From an uncultured Acholeplasmatales bacterium (GTDB taxonomy: Bacteria; Bacillota_I; Bacilli_A; Acholeplasmatales; Anaeroplasmataceae): DNA of 64,000 nt. The notes beneath the pieces were generated by a model. That model did not search any database, was not told the origin of the DNA, and saw nothing but the letters and a program-made list of their open reading frames with translations. Where the stretch lies: assembly GCA_944324705.1 (NCBI GenBank), contig CALUXI010000004.1:1-64000 (forward strand), written 5' to 3'. Below, piece after piece: positions 36,290-46,199 of this stretch (the first letter of the stretch is position 1; each line of letters opens with the position of its first letter). The position numbers and the translations under genes were made by a program.

Positions 36290-36912
36290 TATATCCCCCT
36301 AATATATTCCTTAACTTTACTTAAAATAACATCTAAAGCTACATCATGCTTAACATCATTAGGAATAATAATATCAGCATAACGTTTTGTCGGGTTAACA
36401 TATGCTTCATGACTCGGTTTTACAGTTTCTAAATATTGTTTAATAATAAAACTAATACTTCTACCTCTTTCAACAGTATCTCTTTCTAACCTTCTAATAA
36501 ATCTAATATCACTATCAGATTCAACATAAATTTTAAGATTAGCTAAATCTCTTATTTTTTTATCATATAAAGCTAATATACCTTCTAAAATTATTACCTT
36601 TTTCGGTTCAACTGTAATAAATTCATTTTCTTTACGATTATGAACTTTAAAATCATATACAGGTTCTTTAATACTTTTACCTTGTAACAAATCTTTTAAT
36701 TGACTATATAATAATTTTGTATCAAAAGAATTAGGATGATCATAATTTGTTTTCATCCTCTCTTCCATTGATAAATTAGATTGATCATTATAATAATTAT
36801 CTTCACAAATTATTCCTACTTCATTTGGATCTAAATTTTGCATCATTTGACTTACTACTGTAGTTTTACCGCTTGCACTCCCACCAGCAACAATAATTAA
36901 TATACTAGACAT
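36289..36912 (-). CDS. udk: Uridine kinase
   Basis: Walker A is VAGGSASGKTTVV, and the family segments CEDNYYNDQSNLSMEERMKTNYDHPNSFD, EGILALYD and RFIRRLERDTVERGR are present. At 207 residues it is full length. It phosphorylates uridine and cytidine for pyrimidine salvage. One nucleotide is shared with the mtnN start region, and the YlmH-like gene lies 9 nt upstream. Confidence 0.95.
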   Translation of the reverse strand: MSSILIIVAGGSASGKTTVVSQMMQNLDPNEVGIICEDNYYNDQSNLSMEERMKTNYDHPNSFDTKLLYSQLKDLLQGKSIKEPVYDFKVHNRKENEFITVEPKKVIILEGILALYDKKIRDLANLKIYVESDSDIRFIRRLERDTVERGRSISFIIKQYLETVKPSHEAYVNPTKRYADIIIPNDVKHDVALDVILSKVKEYIRGI

Positions 36913-36921
36913 AATATCCTC

Positions 36922-37656
36922 CTATTTTGGTAGTTTTATTTTTAAAACTAAATTACCACTTTTCGCTTTCCCTTTTATATTTTCTAAAATTACTCTACCC
37001 TTACCTTTAACACTTAATAAATCATTTTCCTTTAATATTTTAGCACCTTTAAGTACAACTTCATGATTAACTTTTACTAAACCATTATTAATCATTTCTT
37101 GAGCTCTTGCTCTACCTAAATTATAACTATTAGCTAAAACATTATCTAAACGCATACTAGCTATAAATATTTCTTTTTCTTCATACTCTTTCTTAACATT
37201 AACTTCTTTATCATATAATTCTAAACTAATGTTATATTTACCTATTTTATTTAAGTTTTCTTTTACGAAATTAGCCATACTGCTACATAAGAAAAAATAA
37301 TAATAATTTCCATCAAAAACAATATCCCCAACTATTTCTCTTTTAAGACCTAAACTTAAAATAGAACCCAATAACATTCTATGATTAACTTCTATATCTT
37401 TATCATAAAATATTATTTTATAAATTGTTATTTGATAATCTTCTAATTTGGGTTCATTAACACTTAATATAACTCTTTTATATTCAGCATCTAAATAACC
37501 ACCATAAAAATAAGCTTTAACATAATCAGTATTTTTAAAACATCTTTTTATCAATATTTGATTTTCTAAATTATAAAAAGGTAAAATGACATCTTTATCA
37601 TACGCTTCATCTTTTAATGTAAAAATTCTATTTCTAAATGCTTCTATCTCATTCAT
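36922..37656 (-). CDS. S4-domain RNA-binding protein, YlmH-like
   Basis: The C-terminal S4 domain (MRLDNVLANSYNLGRARAQEMINNGLVKVNHEVV) binds RNA, and the N-terminal part fits the YlmH ribosome-associated family. YlmH proteins act on stalled large subunits or near cell-division genes in Bacillota; here division genes are absent. The ATG at 37654-37656 is chosen, with GAGG 6 nt upstream; the in-frame TTG four codons earlier lies in that site. Confidence 0.85.
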   Translation of the reverse strand: MNEIEAFRNRIFTLKDEAYDKDVILPFYNLENQILIKRCFKNTDYVKAYFYGGYLDAEYKRVILSVNEPKLEDYQITIYKIIFYDKDIEVNHRMLLGSILSLGLKREIVGDIVFDGNYYYFFLCSSMANFVKENLNKIGKYNISLELYDKEVNVKKEYEEKEIFIASMRLDNVLANSYNLGRARAQEMINNGLVKVNHEVVLKGAKILKENDLLSVKGKGRVILENIKGKAKSGNLVLKIKLPK

Positions 37657-37720
37657 ATATAACCTCAAAACATTTCTTTTAAATTATATGAAAAAGTTAA
37701 AAAAAATACAATCAAAACTT

Positions 37721-37744
37721 AAAAAAAAGAAAGGCTAAGCCCTT
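37721..37744 (-). terminator. Terminator of the Bax-inhibitor-like gene
   Basis: The palindromic AAGGCTAAGCCCTT (37731-37744) is followed on the minus strand by CTTTTTTTT. It lies at the stop of the membrane protein gene (37746). Confidence 0.6.
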
Positions 37745-37745
37745 C

Positions 37746-38495
37746 TTAACTTCTATCGCTATTAGCAAATATAATCATTAATAAATATAATACTTGAACA
37801 TAAATATATATTAAACTAACTATTAAGCCTAATGAGACAGACCATTCTGCACTCTTATCACAGCCACTAGCTACAACTATATTTGCTTCATCAAAATTAA
37901 ATATTAAAGTAATTGCTCCATATATTAATAAGAAAGCTTCAATAGCAACAACTACCCCAATATTAGCGAATAAACTTGGAACAAATAAACCAAACAATGA
38001 AACAAATAATACTAAAACAATAGCACCTATAGATATAGCATATGCTAATTTTCTTAAGAAACTACCTTGTTTAAATACTCCTGTAGCATAAAGTAACAAC
38101 ATTACACCAAATATTAAAGCGGTAGAGAAAACAGCAACTGTACCAATACCAGGGAATGCAGCTTCTACAATAGCAGATAATGTTCCTAAAAATAAACCTT
38201 GGCAAACGCCATAAATAATGCCACCATATTTAGCAGCTCGACTAGACATTCTACCAACAATTACAGCAATAAAACCAACAATTGCTGAAATTACTAAAGC
38301 AACATATAGTCCCATTGCATTATTAACTAACATATATGGTAAACCTAATGCTGTAAGTACTGCAACTACTACAGTCACTAATAATAAAATACCTGTCTTA
38401 ATTACTATACCTTTATAACTAGCGGCATCAACATCTTCATAATGAGTTGTTCCAGTAGCTATAGTTTGAAAAACTGGGTTTTGATTTCTAATCAT
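37746..38495 (-). CDS. Bax inhibitor-1/YccA family membrane protein
   Basis: The 249-residue protein has seven predicted membrane helices and the family's DUF2716/YccA-like pattern (YGGIIYGVCQGLFLGTLSAIVEAAFPG, then FNFDEANIVVASGCDKSAEWSVSLGLIVSLIYIYVQVLYLL with the conserved Asp residues). Bacterial relatives (YetJ) are pH-sensitive calcium leak channels. It is monocistronic, with terminators on both sides. Confidence 0.88.
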   Translation of the reverse strand: MIRNQNPVFQTIATGTTHYEDVDAASYKGIVIKTGILLLVTVVVAVLTALGLPYMLVNNAMGLYVALVISAIVGFIAVIVGRMSSRAAKYGGIIYGVCQGLFLGTLSAIVEAAFPGIGTVAVFSTALIFGVMLLLYATGVFKQGSFLRKLAYAISIGAIVLVLFVSLFGLFVPSLFANIGVVVAIEAFLLIYGAITLIFNFDEANIVVASGCDKSAEWSVSLGLIVSLIYIYVQVLYLLMIIFANSDRS

Positions 38496-38613
38496 TTAAC
38501 ATGACCTCCATTACGACTTAAATTATATCATTATTCGTCTAATAAACAATATGTAAAATTGATTTTACATAATTTCCCATAATAAAACCTGCAATTCTAA
38601 CATTTAATAACAC

Positions 38614-38643
38614 AAAAAGCAGTATACAAAAAACATATACTGC
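38614..38643 (-). terminator. Terminator of the polC unit
   Basis: GCAGTATA (38619-38626) pairs with TATACTGC (38636-38643), followed on the minus strand by TTTTTG. It follows the polC stop (38654) directly. Confidence 0.8.
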
Positions 38644-38653
38644 TAATTAAACA

Positions 38654-41600
38654 TCAAGAATTTAATTCTTTAGCAAACAAACCTTGTGTCTCTATTTCAT
38701 CTTCTTCAGCTAAATCACCAAAAACTCGCATTATTTCAAATTCATGGAATAATGATTGATTTAGTTTTGTTCTCCTTGAAACATCTTTTTTAGAAGTAAA
38801 TGGCTTTTCATTTCTTTTTTCAACAATGTCAAAAGCTACTGAATCACCTAAACCATCAACTGCCGCAAATGGAATTCTAAGTCCACCCTCTTCAATCTTA
38901 AATTCTTTAGCTTCTGATAAATTAATATCTAATGGTAAAAATTTAATACCACGGGCTAACATTTCTAAGGCAACATATAAGGCATTAATTAAATCTTCAT
39001 CTTTTGCGGTTTTATCATCTTTATTATTTAATTCACTAATTAAAGCTTTAACTGCTAATTTACCACCCATAAAGGCTTTAACACTATAAGCTTTAGCTCT
39101 AGCGGTAAACCATGCTGAATAGAATAATTCCGGACTATAAACTTTAAACCAAGCTATTCTTAAAGCCATTAAAATATAAGCCGTCGCGTGCGCTTTCGGG
39201 AACATATATTCAATTTGTTCACATGACCAAATATACCAATTAGGAACTTTCATTTCTTCCATATAAGCTTTATATTTAGCCCATTTTTCAAGGTCTTTTT
39301 TAACTTTACCTTTACGGACAAATTCCATAATTTCAAAAGCTTTAAGTGGTTCTAAGTTTTGATATAATAAGTAAACCATAATATCATCACGACAACCAAT
39401 AACATCACTAAATGGAATTTTTCCAAATTCAGTTTTACCTAAAACTAATTCTTGTGAGTTGCCAGCCCAAACCCCAGTTCCATGTGATAAACCTGAAATT
39501 TTAACTAATTCAGCAAAAGTTTTAGGCATAGTATCAGCTAAAAGTTTACGAACAAAAGTTGTCCCTAATTCTGGTACCGCATAGCTTGCTACCGGTGAAT
39601 CAATATCTTCTGGTTTTAAACCAATGACATCTGTAGATGAGAATAATCTATAAACATTCTTATCATCAATTGGAATATCTTCCGGTTTTGTAAATGGATA
39701 TTTGTCCTGATGTTTATGAACATAATCCATCATATATTTAATAATAGTCGGATCATCGTGTCCTAAGATATCAAGTTTTAAAAGGTTGTTTTCAAAACTA
39801 TGGTAATCATAATGGGTAGTCCGCCATTCATTTTCTGTATTATCAGCAGGATACTGTATTGGAGTTACATCATAAATATCTACATAATTTGGAACAACAA
39901 TAATCCCCCCTGGGTGTTGACCAGTTGACCTTCTTACCCCAACTAGTTTACTGGCAAGACGATCCATTTCGGAACTTCTTAAATTAATTTTCTTTCTTTC
40001 ACAATAACCTTTAACATAGCCAAAGGCATTCTTTTCTTGTAAAGCCCCAACTGTCCCACCTCTAAAGGCGTGTTCATAACCCATAAATTGGCGAACAAAT
40101 TCATGGGCAGTAGCTTGATAGTCACCACTAAAGTTAAGATCAATATCCGGAACTTTATCACCATTAAAACCAAGGAAAGTTTCAAATGGAATATCATGAC
40201 CATCCTTGATTAACTTTTCGCCACAAATCGGACAAACAGCATCTGGCAAGTCATAACCTGATTCAACACTTTTTAAAACATCAGCAAATTCTTTTTCATG
40301 TTCAGATAGATTATATTCTTTAGTTTCTTCTTCATTCATCTTAAAAACATGAAACTTACATTTAGGACAACGATAATGTGGAGCTAATGGATTAATTTCG
40401 GTTATTCGCATCATAGTAGCAACTAAACTAGAACCTACGCTACCTCTACTACCTACTAGATACCCATCACTTAATGATTTAGTAACTAATAGATGACTCA
40501 TATAATAAACAGAGGCATAACCATTAGAAATAATAGAATTAAGTTCTCTTTCTAAACGTTTTTTAACAATAGGATGAGGATTATCACCATAGTATTTATA
40601 AACATTTTCATTAACAATTTTCTTTAATTCTTCAACTATACTAGGAACACCTAAACTGTCTTTAAATTCATCATCTCTAGGAGCAAACATTTCCTTTGGA
40701 AAAGGTAGGACATCTTCTACCATATCAGCAATTAAATTAGAATTAGTAACAACAATTTGATAAGCTTCATCATTACCTAAGAAATTAAATTCTTCTAACA
40801 TTTCATCGGTTGTTCTTAAATGCATTGAAGGAGTATTATCATATCTATTTAAATCATGATATCTTCCGCCTAATTGGGGTGAAGCTATTAAAATATCACG
40901 ATATTTCTTTTCTGTTTTTCTAACATAATGACAATCTGAAGTAGCTACTACTATTTTATTCATTTCATTAGCAGCCTTAATTATCTTATTTATTACCTCA
41001 ATGACCCTATCTTTACCACCTGTTATGGCATCATAAAGTTGACCATAAGCTGATGGCGGTTGAACTTCAATAAAATCATAATATGGCATTAAAGTTTTTA
41101 ATTTTTCATAACTACCATTTAAAGCTTCTTCAAAAACTTCACCATTAACACAACCTGAAGAAACAATTATACCATCACGATACTTATCTAAAACACTTCT
41201 TAAAAGTCTTGGTTCTTCACCACAATGTATAGTTAAAGCATCTGATAATAATTTATACATATTTTTAAGACCAGCCTGATTTTTAACTAAGATATTAATA
41301 TGACGTGGAATTAATGTTTTATAAAAATTATCATCACATAATTTATTGATCTCATTATAATTACTAATTTGATGGATATTGAACATTTCTTGTAACATCA
41401 AAATAAAACATTCTGCAGTAACCCTAGTATCATCAATAGCTCTATGATGATGTTCTTGTTTTACTTTATAAAATTTAGCAAATTCTTTTAAATTAAACTT
41501 TTTCAATTCCTTATTATGCATTGCTCTTAAAGCATTTAAAGTATCAATAACTGCAACATCTTTAACTTCATAACCTAAACGACGCATATTAGCTTTAATC

Positions 41601-43099
41601 ATACCCACATCAAATGAAGCATTATGAGCTACTAAAATAGAACCTTCTATGAATTCTAAAAACTTAGGTAATATTTCTTCAATTGTAGGACTATCCTTAA
41701 CCATTTCATCAGTTATACTAGTAAGTTCAGTTATTTTTTCACTAATTGGCATATTAGGATTTACAAAAGTTTCAAAAGAGTCAATTTCACCACTAACATT
41801 ATATTTTGTAGCTGCTATTTCGATAATTCTATCACAGTCTTGACTAAAACCAGTAGTTTCTAAGTCAAATATAACATAAGTAGCATTCTTTAAATCAATA
41901 TCTTCATCTGTAAAAGCAATCTTACTATTTATATCATCAATATAATTAAGTTCAACGCCATAAATTGGTTTAATATTATATTTATCTTTAATATGCGCAA
42001 TATCAGGGATTGAATAAACTCCATTATGATCAGTGATAGCTATAGCTTTATGTCCCCATGCTGATACAGCATCATAGTAATCTTTAACATCAGCAATACC
42101 ATCAAGGGCACTCATTTTTGTATGAGCATGTAATTCTACTCTCTTTACCTTAGCCTCATCTTTAATTTCATCTTCTTTTTTAGTTCCTAATATTTCAATT
42201 TTAGTAGCCATCAATACTACATTTTTAGCATAAGGATCATATTCAGCTTTACCTTGAACTTTTAAAATAGTGTTAACTTTTAGTTCTTTAAAGACTTTAA
42301 TTTCTTCTTCGCCTCTTAACCACTTTTTAACAACTATTGAATCAGTTTCATCAGTAATCTTAATTTGGGCTAAATTAGAATTAGTAAATGTCTTTACTTC
42401 ACTAGCAAAAACATAACCTTGGATTAAAAATACTGTCATACCTTTAGTATTAGCATAAATTGCTAAATCATTACTAGTTAAAGGTATTTCACTAATTGGA
42501 GTAACTTCCTTAATTTGATATGCTCTATAATTTTTACTATCATTTATAGCTTTCTGATTAGCTTGCAATATTTTAGCTTCTTCATTCATTTTTCTTAATT
42601 CCTCTTGTTTTTGCATATCTAATTGTCTGATTTCTTCTTCAATAGATTTATTAGGATCTTGTTCAAAATAAATTGAAATATTTAAACCATAATAATTAAA
42701 TTCCTTTTCAATATCTAAAGCTAATTGACTAATCCCTACTGCATCTTTTTCAATTAAATATGTAAAACTATAATCATCAAATTTAGGTACTATATTTTCT
42801 AATGCTTTAAAACGAGGAAAATTTGAAGCTAAATAAGAAACAATATTTTTTAAATAAACTCTTAATTCTTCTTCACTTATCATGTTACTTAAATAATTAA
42901 CCTTTAGACTAATCTTTATTCCTTCTGGGCTAAAATAATTAATAAATTCTTCTTTCAAACTATTATATTCAACAAAAGTTAGTGGTTTAGCAAAATTAAC
43001 ACTAATTTCTAAAGAATGTCTAATTTTATCATATAGAGCTTCTTTAAATTCAAATTCTTTGTCAATATTTACCTTCTTTATAAAATCTTCATACCTCAT
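38654..43099 (-). CDS. polC: DNA polymerase III alpha subunit, PolC type
   Basis: The 1481-residue replicative polymerase is of the low-GC Gram-positive kind. In order it has an N-terminal domain, an OB-fold (YIKEVTPISEIPL onwards), a PHP domain (VELHAHTKMSALDGIAD) interrupted by the proofreading exonuclease (YVIFDLETTGFSQDCDRIIEIAA, HNASFDVGM, HHRAIDDTRVTAECF), a zinc site (CPKC and CPIC), and the polymerase core (GSRGSVGSSLVATMM, PDIDLNFSGDYQ). The end holds the HhH region. It lies upstream-coupled to a membrane protein gene (4-nt overlap). Confidence 0.97.
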   Translation of the reverse strand: MRYEDFIKKVNIDKEFEFKEALYDKIRHSLEISVNFAKPLTFVEYNSLKEEFINYFSPEGIKISLKVNYLSNMISEEELRVYLKNIVSYLASNFPRFKALENIVPKFDDYSFTYLIEKDAVGISQLALDIEKEFNYYGLNISIYFEQDPNKSIEEEIRQLDMQKQEELRKMNEEAKILQANQKAINDSKNYRAYQIKEVTPISEIPLTSNDLAIYANTKGMTVFLIQGYVFASEVKTFTNSNLAQIKITDETDSIVVKKWLRGEEEIKVFKELKVNTILKVQGKAEYDPYAKNVVLMATKIEILGTKKEDEIKDEAKVKRVELHAHTKMSALDGIADVKDYYDAVSAWGHKAIAITDHNGVYSIPDIAHIKDKYNIKPIYGVELNYIDDINSKIAFTDEDIDLKNATYVIFDLETTGFSQDCDRIIEIAATKYNVSGEIDSFETFVNPNMPISEKITELTSITDEMVKDSPTIEEILPKFLEFIEGSILVAHNASFDVGMIKANMRRLGYEVKDVAVIDTLNALRAMHNKELKKFNLKEFAKFYKVKQEHHHRAIDDTRVTAECFILMLQEMFNIHQISNYNEINKLCDDNFYKTLIPRHINILVKNQAGLKNMYKLLSDALTIHCGEEPRLLRSVLDKYRDGIIVSSGCVNGEVFEEALNGSYEKLKTLMPYYDFIEVQPPSAYGQLYDAITGGKDRVIEVINKIIKAANEMNKIVVATSDCHYVRKTEKKYRDILIASPQLGGRYHDLNRYDNTPSMHLRTTDEMLEEFNFLGNDEAYQIVVTNSNLIADMVEDVLPFPKEMFAPRDDEFKDSLGVPSIVEELKKIVNENVYKYYGDNPHPIVKKRLERELNSIISNGYASVYYMSHLLVTKSLSDGYLVGSRGSVGSSLVATMMRITEINPLAPHYRCPKCKFHVFKMNEEETKEYNLSEHEKEFADVLKSVESGYDLPDAVCPICGEKLIKDGHDIPFETFLGFNGDKVPDIDLNFSGDYQATAHEFVRQFMGYEHAFRGGTVGALQEKNAFGYVKGYCERKKINLRSSEMDRLASKLVGVRRSTGQHPGGIIVVPNYVDIYDVTPIQYPADNTENEWRTTHYDYHSFENNLLKLDILGHDDPTIIKYMMDYVHKHQDKYPFTKPEDIPIDDKNVYRLFSSTDVIGLKPEDIDSPVASYAVPELGTTFVRKLLADTMPKTFAELVKISGLSHGTGVWAGNSQELVLGKTEFGKIPFSDVIGCRDDIMVYLLYQNLEPLKAFEIMEFVRKGKVKKDLEKWAKYKAYMEEMKVPNWYIWSCEQIEYMFPKAHATAYILMALRIAWFKVYSPELFYSAWFTARAKAYSVKAFMGGKLAVKALISELNNKDDKTAKDEDLINALYVALEMLARGIKFLPLDINLSEAKEFKIEEGGLRIPFAAVDGLGDSVAFDIVEKRNEKPFTSKKDVSRRTKLNQSLFHEFEIMRVFGDLAEEDEIETQGLFAKELNS

Positions 43100-43881
43100 T
43101 TTGCACCTTCTAACTTAACTATACTTTTTAAAGCTAACATCATATATATAAGTGGTAATACATAAGCAACATATTGTAAAAATGCAATATTTAACATATA
43201 ACTAAACAAGAAAATAACAATTGAAATTAAGCCACAATGAATTAATAAATTAAATCTAAATTTTCCTCTTATTGAGCCATTTATATTAAGTGTTAATAAA
43301 AATGTAACTAATAGAATTAAGGCCAATGTAACTATATTTTGCCCTGTTATTATTAAAGCATTTGCTATAGAAATAAGATTGGTATATAAATCAAAACTAG
43401 TACTTATTAAAGTAGCTAAACTAATTCTATCAATAGCCGTTATTTGAATATCACTTTTAATACTAAAATTAGGAATCGTCAAATTAGAATAATTTTCTTC
43501 ACCTATTAAAACACCATTAATATATGACTTACATGAATTATTGCTGAAAACCATACAAAGTGGTGCCTCATTTATTTTCTCTTCTAAAAAACATAAATTA
43601 ATTTTTAAATCACCTGATGAAATAGTAAAAGTTTTAGGACTTCCACTCAAAGTATTATTGCTATATTCTAAGTTTATTTCTTCATCTTTTGCCATTTCTG
43701 TAACTAGATAATTAACTTCACTAGAAGTTAGGTAAGCACTAGAACGCACTAAAAAAAAGATTAATATGCCCATCAATAGAAATAAAATTACATATAAAAT
43801 CCATATTTTATACATTTTTTCAATAATAAATTTACCTATAAAACGAGGATGTAATATACAAATACGTAATCTATCAAACAT
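43096..43881 (-). CDS. Membrane protein, DUF1189-like
   Basis: The protein of about 260 residues has one membrane helix near the start (WILYVILFLLMGILIFFLV), an extracytoplasmic domain of about 120 residues, and three closely spaced C-terminal helices. This is the layout of DUF1189 proteins of Bacillota, whose function is unknown. The start ATG at 43879-43881 has AAGGAGG upstream. It overlaps polC by 4 nt, so the two are translated together; no functional link is known. Confidence 0.6.
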   Translation of the reverse strand: MFDRLRICILHPRFIGKFIIEKMYKIWILYVILFLLMGILIFFLVRSSAYLTSSEVNYLVTEMAKDEEINLEYSNNTLSGSPKTFTISSGDLKINLCFLEEKINEAPLCMVFSNNSCKSYINGVLIGEENYSNLTIPNFSIKSDIQITAIDRISLATLISTSFDLYTNLISIANALIITGQNIVTLALILLVTFLLTLNINGSIRGKFRFNLLIHCGLISIVIFLFSYMLNIAFLQYVAYVLPLIYMMLALKSIVKLEGAK

Positions 43882-43891
43882 TTTGTCCTCC

Positions 43892-45862
43892 TTAAATTGG
43901 CCAAGATTTATCAAATAATAATTCTCTACTATTAAGATATGTGTAATTTATTTCTTCTGCTAAATACGGGGCTACAATACTTAATAATACAGCAAATTCA
44001 CTGGCCTGTTTTTTAGTCATTTGTTCACTTTCTAAATTAGTTTTCACAAAGTCTTCTATATATGTAATATAAGAACTAAAATCTAAGCTTACTAATGCAT
44101 CATATAATTTATTTTTTAATTGATAAAAAGGAAATTCTAGATTATAGTTACTTGTTAAAAAACCTTTATTATAAATAGCTTTAATTTTATTTAAAAACTG
44201 TTTATAACTAAATATTTTGTTTTCCGTAAAATAAATAGGATCCAAGACTTTATTATGTAGATAATATAATCTAATGGCATCTTTGCCATAAGATGCTATA
44301 ACATCATTAATTTTTATACAATTATTAGAACTTTTTTTAATAACATTACCAAAATCATCATAGACATTGTCAGTAACTACTATTTCTAAATTTTCTAAAA
44401 TATTTAGTTTTTCCTCTTTACTAACAATAGTTAAAATTATAATAGGTAATAATAAACTAGGAATAATTCGTTCTTTTTTAATTATTAAAGTAGTATGCTC
44501 TAACCACTTAGCTAGTTCTTTAAAACTATCTTTATTAACTAAATTATTAACCTCTTCCATATTATCGTATAAAATATTTAAAATTATTTCTATACCCTGA
44601 CAAAATAAAGAATTTAACGTTTCTTTAACTAATTCTGCATTAATTGGTAAACTATTTTGATAATTTTTCTTAAACCCTTCATCAAAATAAATAGGAATAT
44701 TTTTATCTAAAGCTACTAAATTACCATCAACTAAAGCTAAAGGTATACTAGCTCCATAAGGATCTAAATTAGAAATTAAAATATCAGTTTTAGCATAGTT
44801 TTTAATTTTCCTAGCCATACCTTCTTCAACAAAAGTCTCAACTAATTTTTCTCTTGCTTCTTCTTTTGCTAAACCATTTAAAAAATCACTATTAATTAAA
44901 TAATTACCATCATAAATATCATAACCTACAATATCTAAATCATATAATATTTGACTATCACACGTACTAAATAAAGGTTTAATAGCTTCATTATATTTTT
45001 CTCCTAAAAATATAGGTATTTGTCTACCAGTTAAAGGGTTTATTACATAATTACCAGTATATAAATATTTCTTAGTTTTTCTAACTAAAAAACTTTCTAA
45101 GGCAAATATTTCCTCAGGAGCTATATATTCTAATATATCTTCATATTTAGGATTGATCATAATAGCTGTCAAAGCTCCTAATTCTTCTGGCTTAGCTAAA
45201 AATAATTCAATTTTTTTATTATTTTGAGCATATAAGTCAATATATAATGAATCATATGGCTTAAAACAGGCTAGCATTTTATTTTTTAATTCATTATCAA
45301 TACTTAAATTAGAAACAGTCTCTACAATTTCGTTAATATATTTTTCAAAATCTAAAGTAAATACTTTCTCTTCTTTTAATTCCTCTTTATGAATTAATTC
45401 TATTTCATCATAAACTTTAAAGTCATCATGATATACTTTTAAATCTTTATATTTAATAAAACCCTTATTATAAAAATATAAGAATATTTTATCAATTAAA
45501 TAAATAACATCTTTGTCTCTAGTACTTACTAATTTATTTTTAATATATCCAACACCTAAATTTTCTAATTCTTGTAAATATATTTTACTTAACTTATCAT
45601 CTAGTATTTTACCTTTTTGTTTACTAGCCATAAAAGATGTATAAGCTAAAGTATCAAAACCAATATTATATAAAACTCGTAAATTTTTATATCTATAATA
45701 TCTAGCCAAACTATCTGCGATTAAATATGTTCTAAAATCAGCATTCAAAAAGCCTTCATCATTAACTTTTATAAAAGGAGTAAAGACAAATTGTTGTTTT
45801 TTTAAAACATTATTTTCAACTAAAAAACAATGTCTTTGTTGCCATACATTATACCAATCCAC
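43892..45862 (-). CDS. Leucyl-tRNA synthetase-derived paralogue without HIGH and KMSKS motifs
   Basis: The 656-residue chain can be matched by eye to LeuRS in order. The Rossmann start FVFTPFIKVNDEGFLNAD stands where LeuRS has FPYPSGxxHVGH. NIGFDTLAYTSFMAS corresponds to MGWDAFGLPAE. An editing-domain-like middle follows (NPLTGRQIPIFLGE). IKKSSNNCIKINDVIASYGKDAIRLYYL corresponds to KMSKSKGNVVNPxxIxxxYGADALRLY, and PYLAEEINYTYL with SWPI to the anticodon-domain end. Both signature motifs are destroyed (HVGH to LNAD, KMSKS to KKSSN), so it should not charge tRNA. The frame is intact, which suggests a kept non-catalytic function. It precedes the DUF1189-like gene and polC. Confidence 0.75.
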   Translation of the reverse strand: MDWYNVWQQRHCFLVENNVLKKQQFVFTPFIKVNDEGFLNADFRTYLIADSLARYYRYKNLRVLYNIGFDTLAYTSFMASKQKGKILDDKLSKIYLQELENLGVGYIKNKLVSTRDKDVIYLIDKIFLYFYNKGFIKYKDLKVYHDDFKVYDEIELIHKEELKEEKVFTLDFEKYINEIVETVSNLSIDNELKNKMLACFKPYDSLYIDLYAQNNKKIELFLAKPEELGALTAIMINPKYEDILEYIAPEEIFALESFLVRKTKKYLYTGNYVINPLTGRQIPIFLGEKYNEAIKPLFSTCDSQILYDLDIVGYDIYDGNYLINSDFLNGLAKEEAREKLVETFVEEGMARKIKNYAKTDILISNLDPYGASIPLALVDGNLVALDKNIPIYFDEGFKKNYQNSLPINAELVKETLNSLFCQGIEIILNILYDNMEEVNNLVNKDSFKELAKWLEHTTLIIKKERIIPSLLLPIIILTIVSKEEKLNILENLEIVVTDNVYDDFGNVIKKSSNNCIKINDVIASYGKDAIRLYYLHNKVLDPIYFTENKIFSYKQFLNKIKAIYNKGFLTSNYNLEFPFYQLKNKLYDALVSLDFSSYITYIEDFVKTNLESEQMTKKQASEFAVLLSIVAPYLAEEINYTYLNSRELLFDKSWPI

Positions 45863-45883
45863 TTAAATTAACCTCCTCTATGT

Positions 45884-45910
45884 TAAAAAATACTGTGTCA
45901 AACACAGTAC
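45884..45910 (-). terminator. Terminator after acpP
   Basis: TACTGTG (45891-45897) pairs with CACAGTA (45903-45909), followed by six T on the minus strand. It separates acpP from the LeuRS-like gene, which must therefore have its own promoter or rely on read-through. Confidence 0.75.
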
Positions 45911-45911
45911 T

Positions 45912-46145
45912 TTACTTTTGAGACTTTTCAATATATTCAACTAAATCTTTAACAGTCTTAATATTTTCAGCTGCATCATCAGCAATAGAAATATTAAAAC
46001 ATTCTTCTAAATCCATTATAATCTCAACTGCATCTAAACTATCAGCACCTAAATCATCAGCTAAAGAAGATTCTAATTTTATATCATCTTTATTAATATT
46101 TAAGTTTTTAGCAATAATAGCTTGTACATTTTCTAATACTGTCAT
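45912..46145 (-). CDS. acpP: Acyl carrier protein
   Basis: The 77-residue acidic protein has the phosphopantetheine-attachment motif GADSLDAVEIIMDLE, with Ser in DSL. It carries acyl chains in fatty acid and phospholipid synthesis. It has a good ribosome-binding site (GGAGG) and its own terminator. No fab genes are adjacent, so it is a stand-alone copy. Confidence 0.97.
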   Translation of the reverse strand: MTVLENVQAIIAKNLNINKDDIKLESSLADDLGADSLDAVEIIMDLEECFNISIADDAAENIKTVKDLVEYIEKSQK

Positions 46146-46199
46146 TATTATTCCTCCATAAACATCTATAATTTTAGCAAAAATTTAGTTAAAAGTAAA

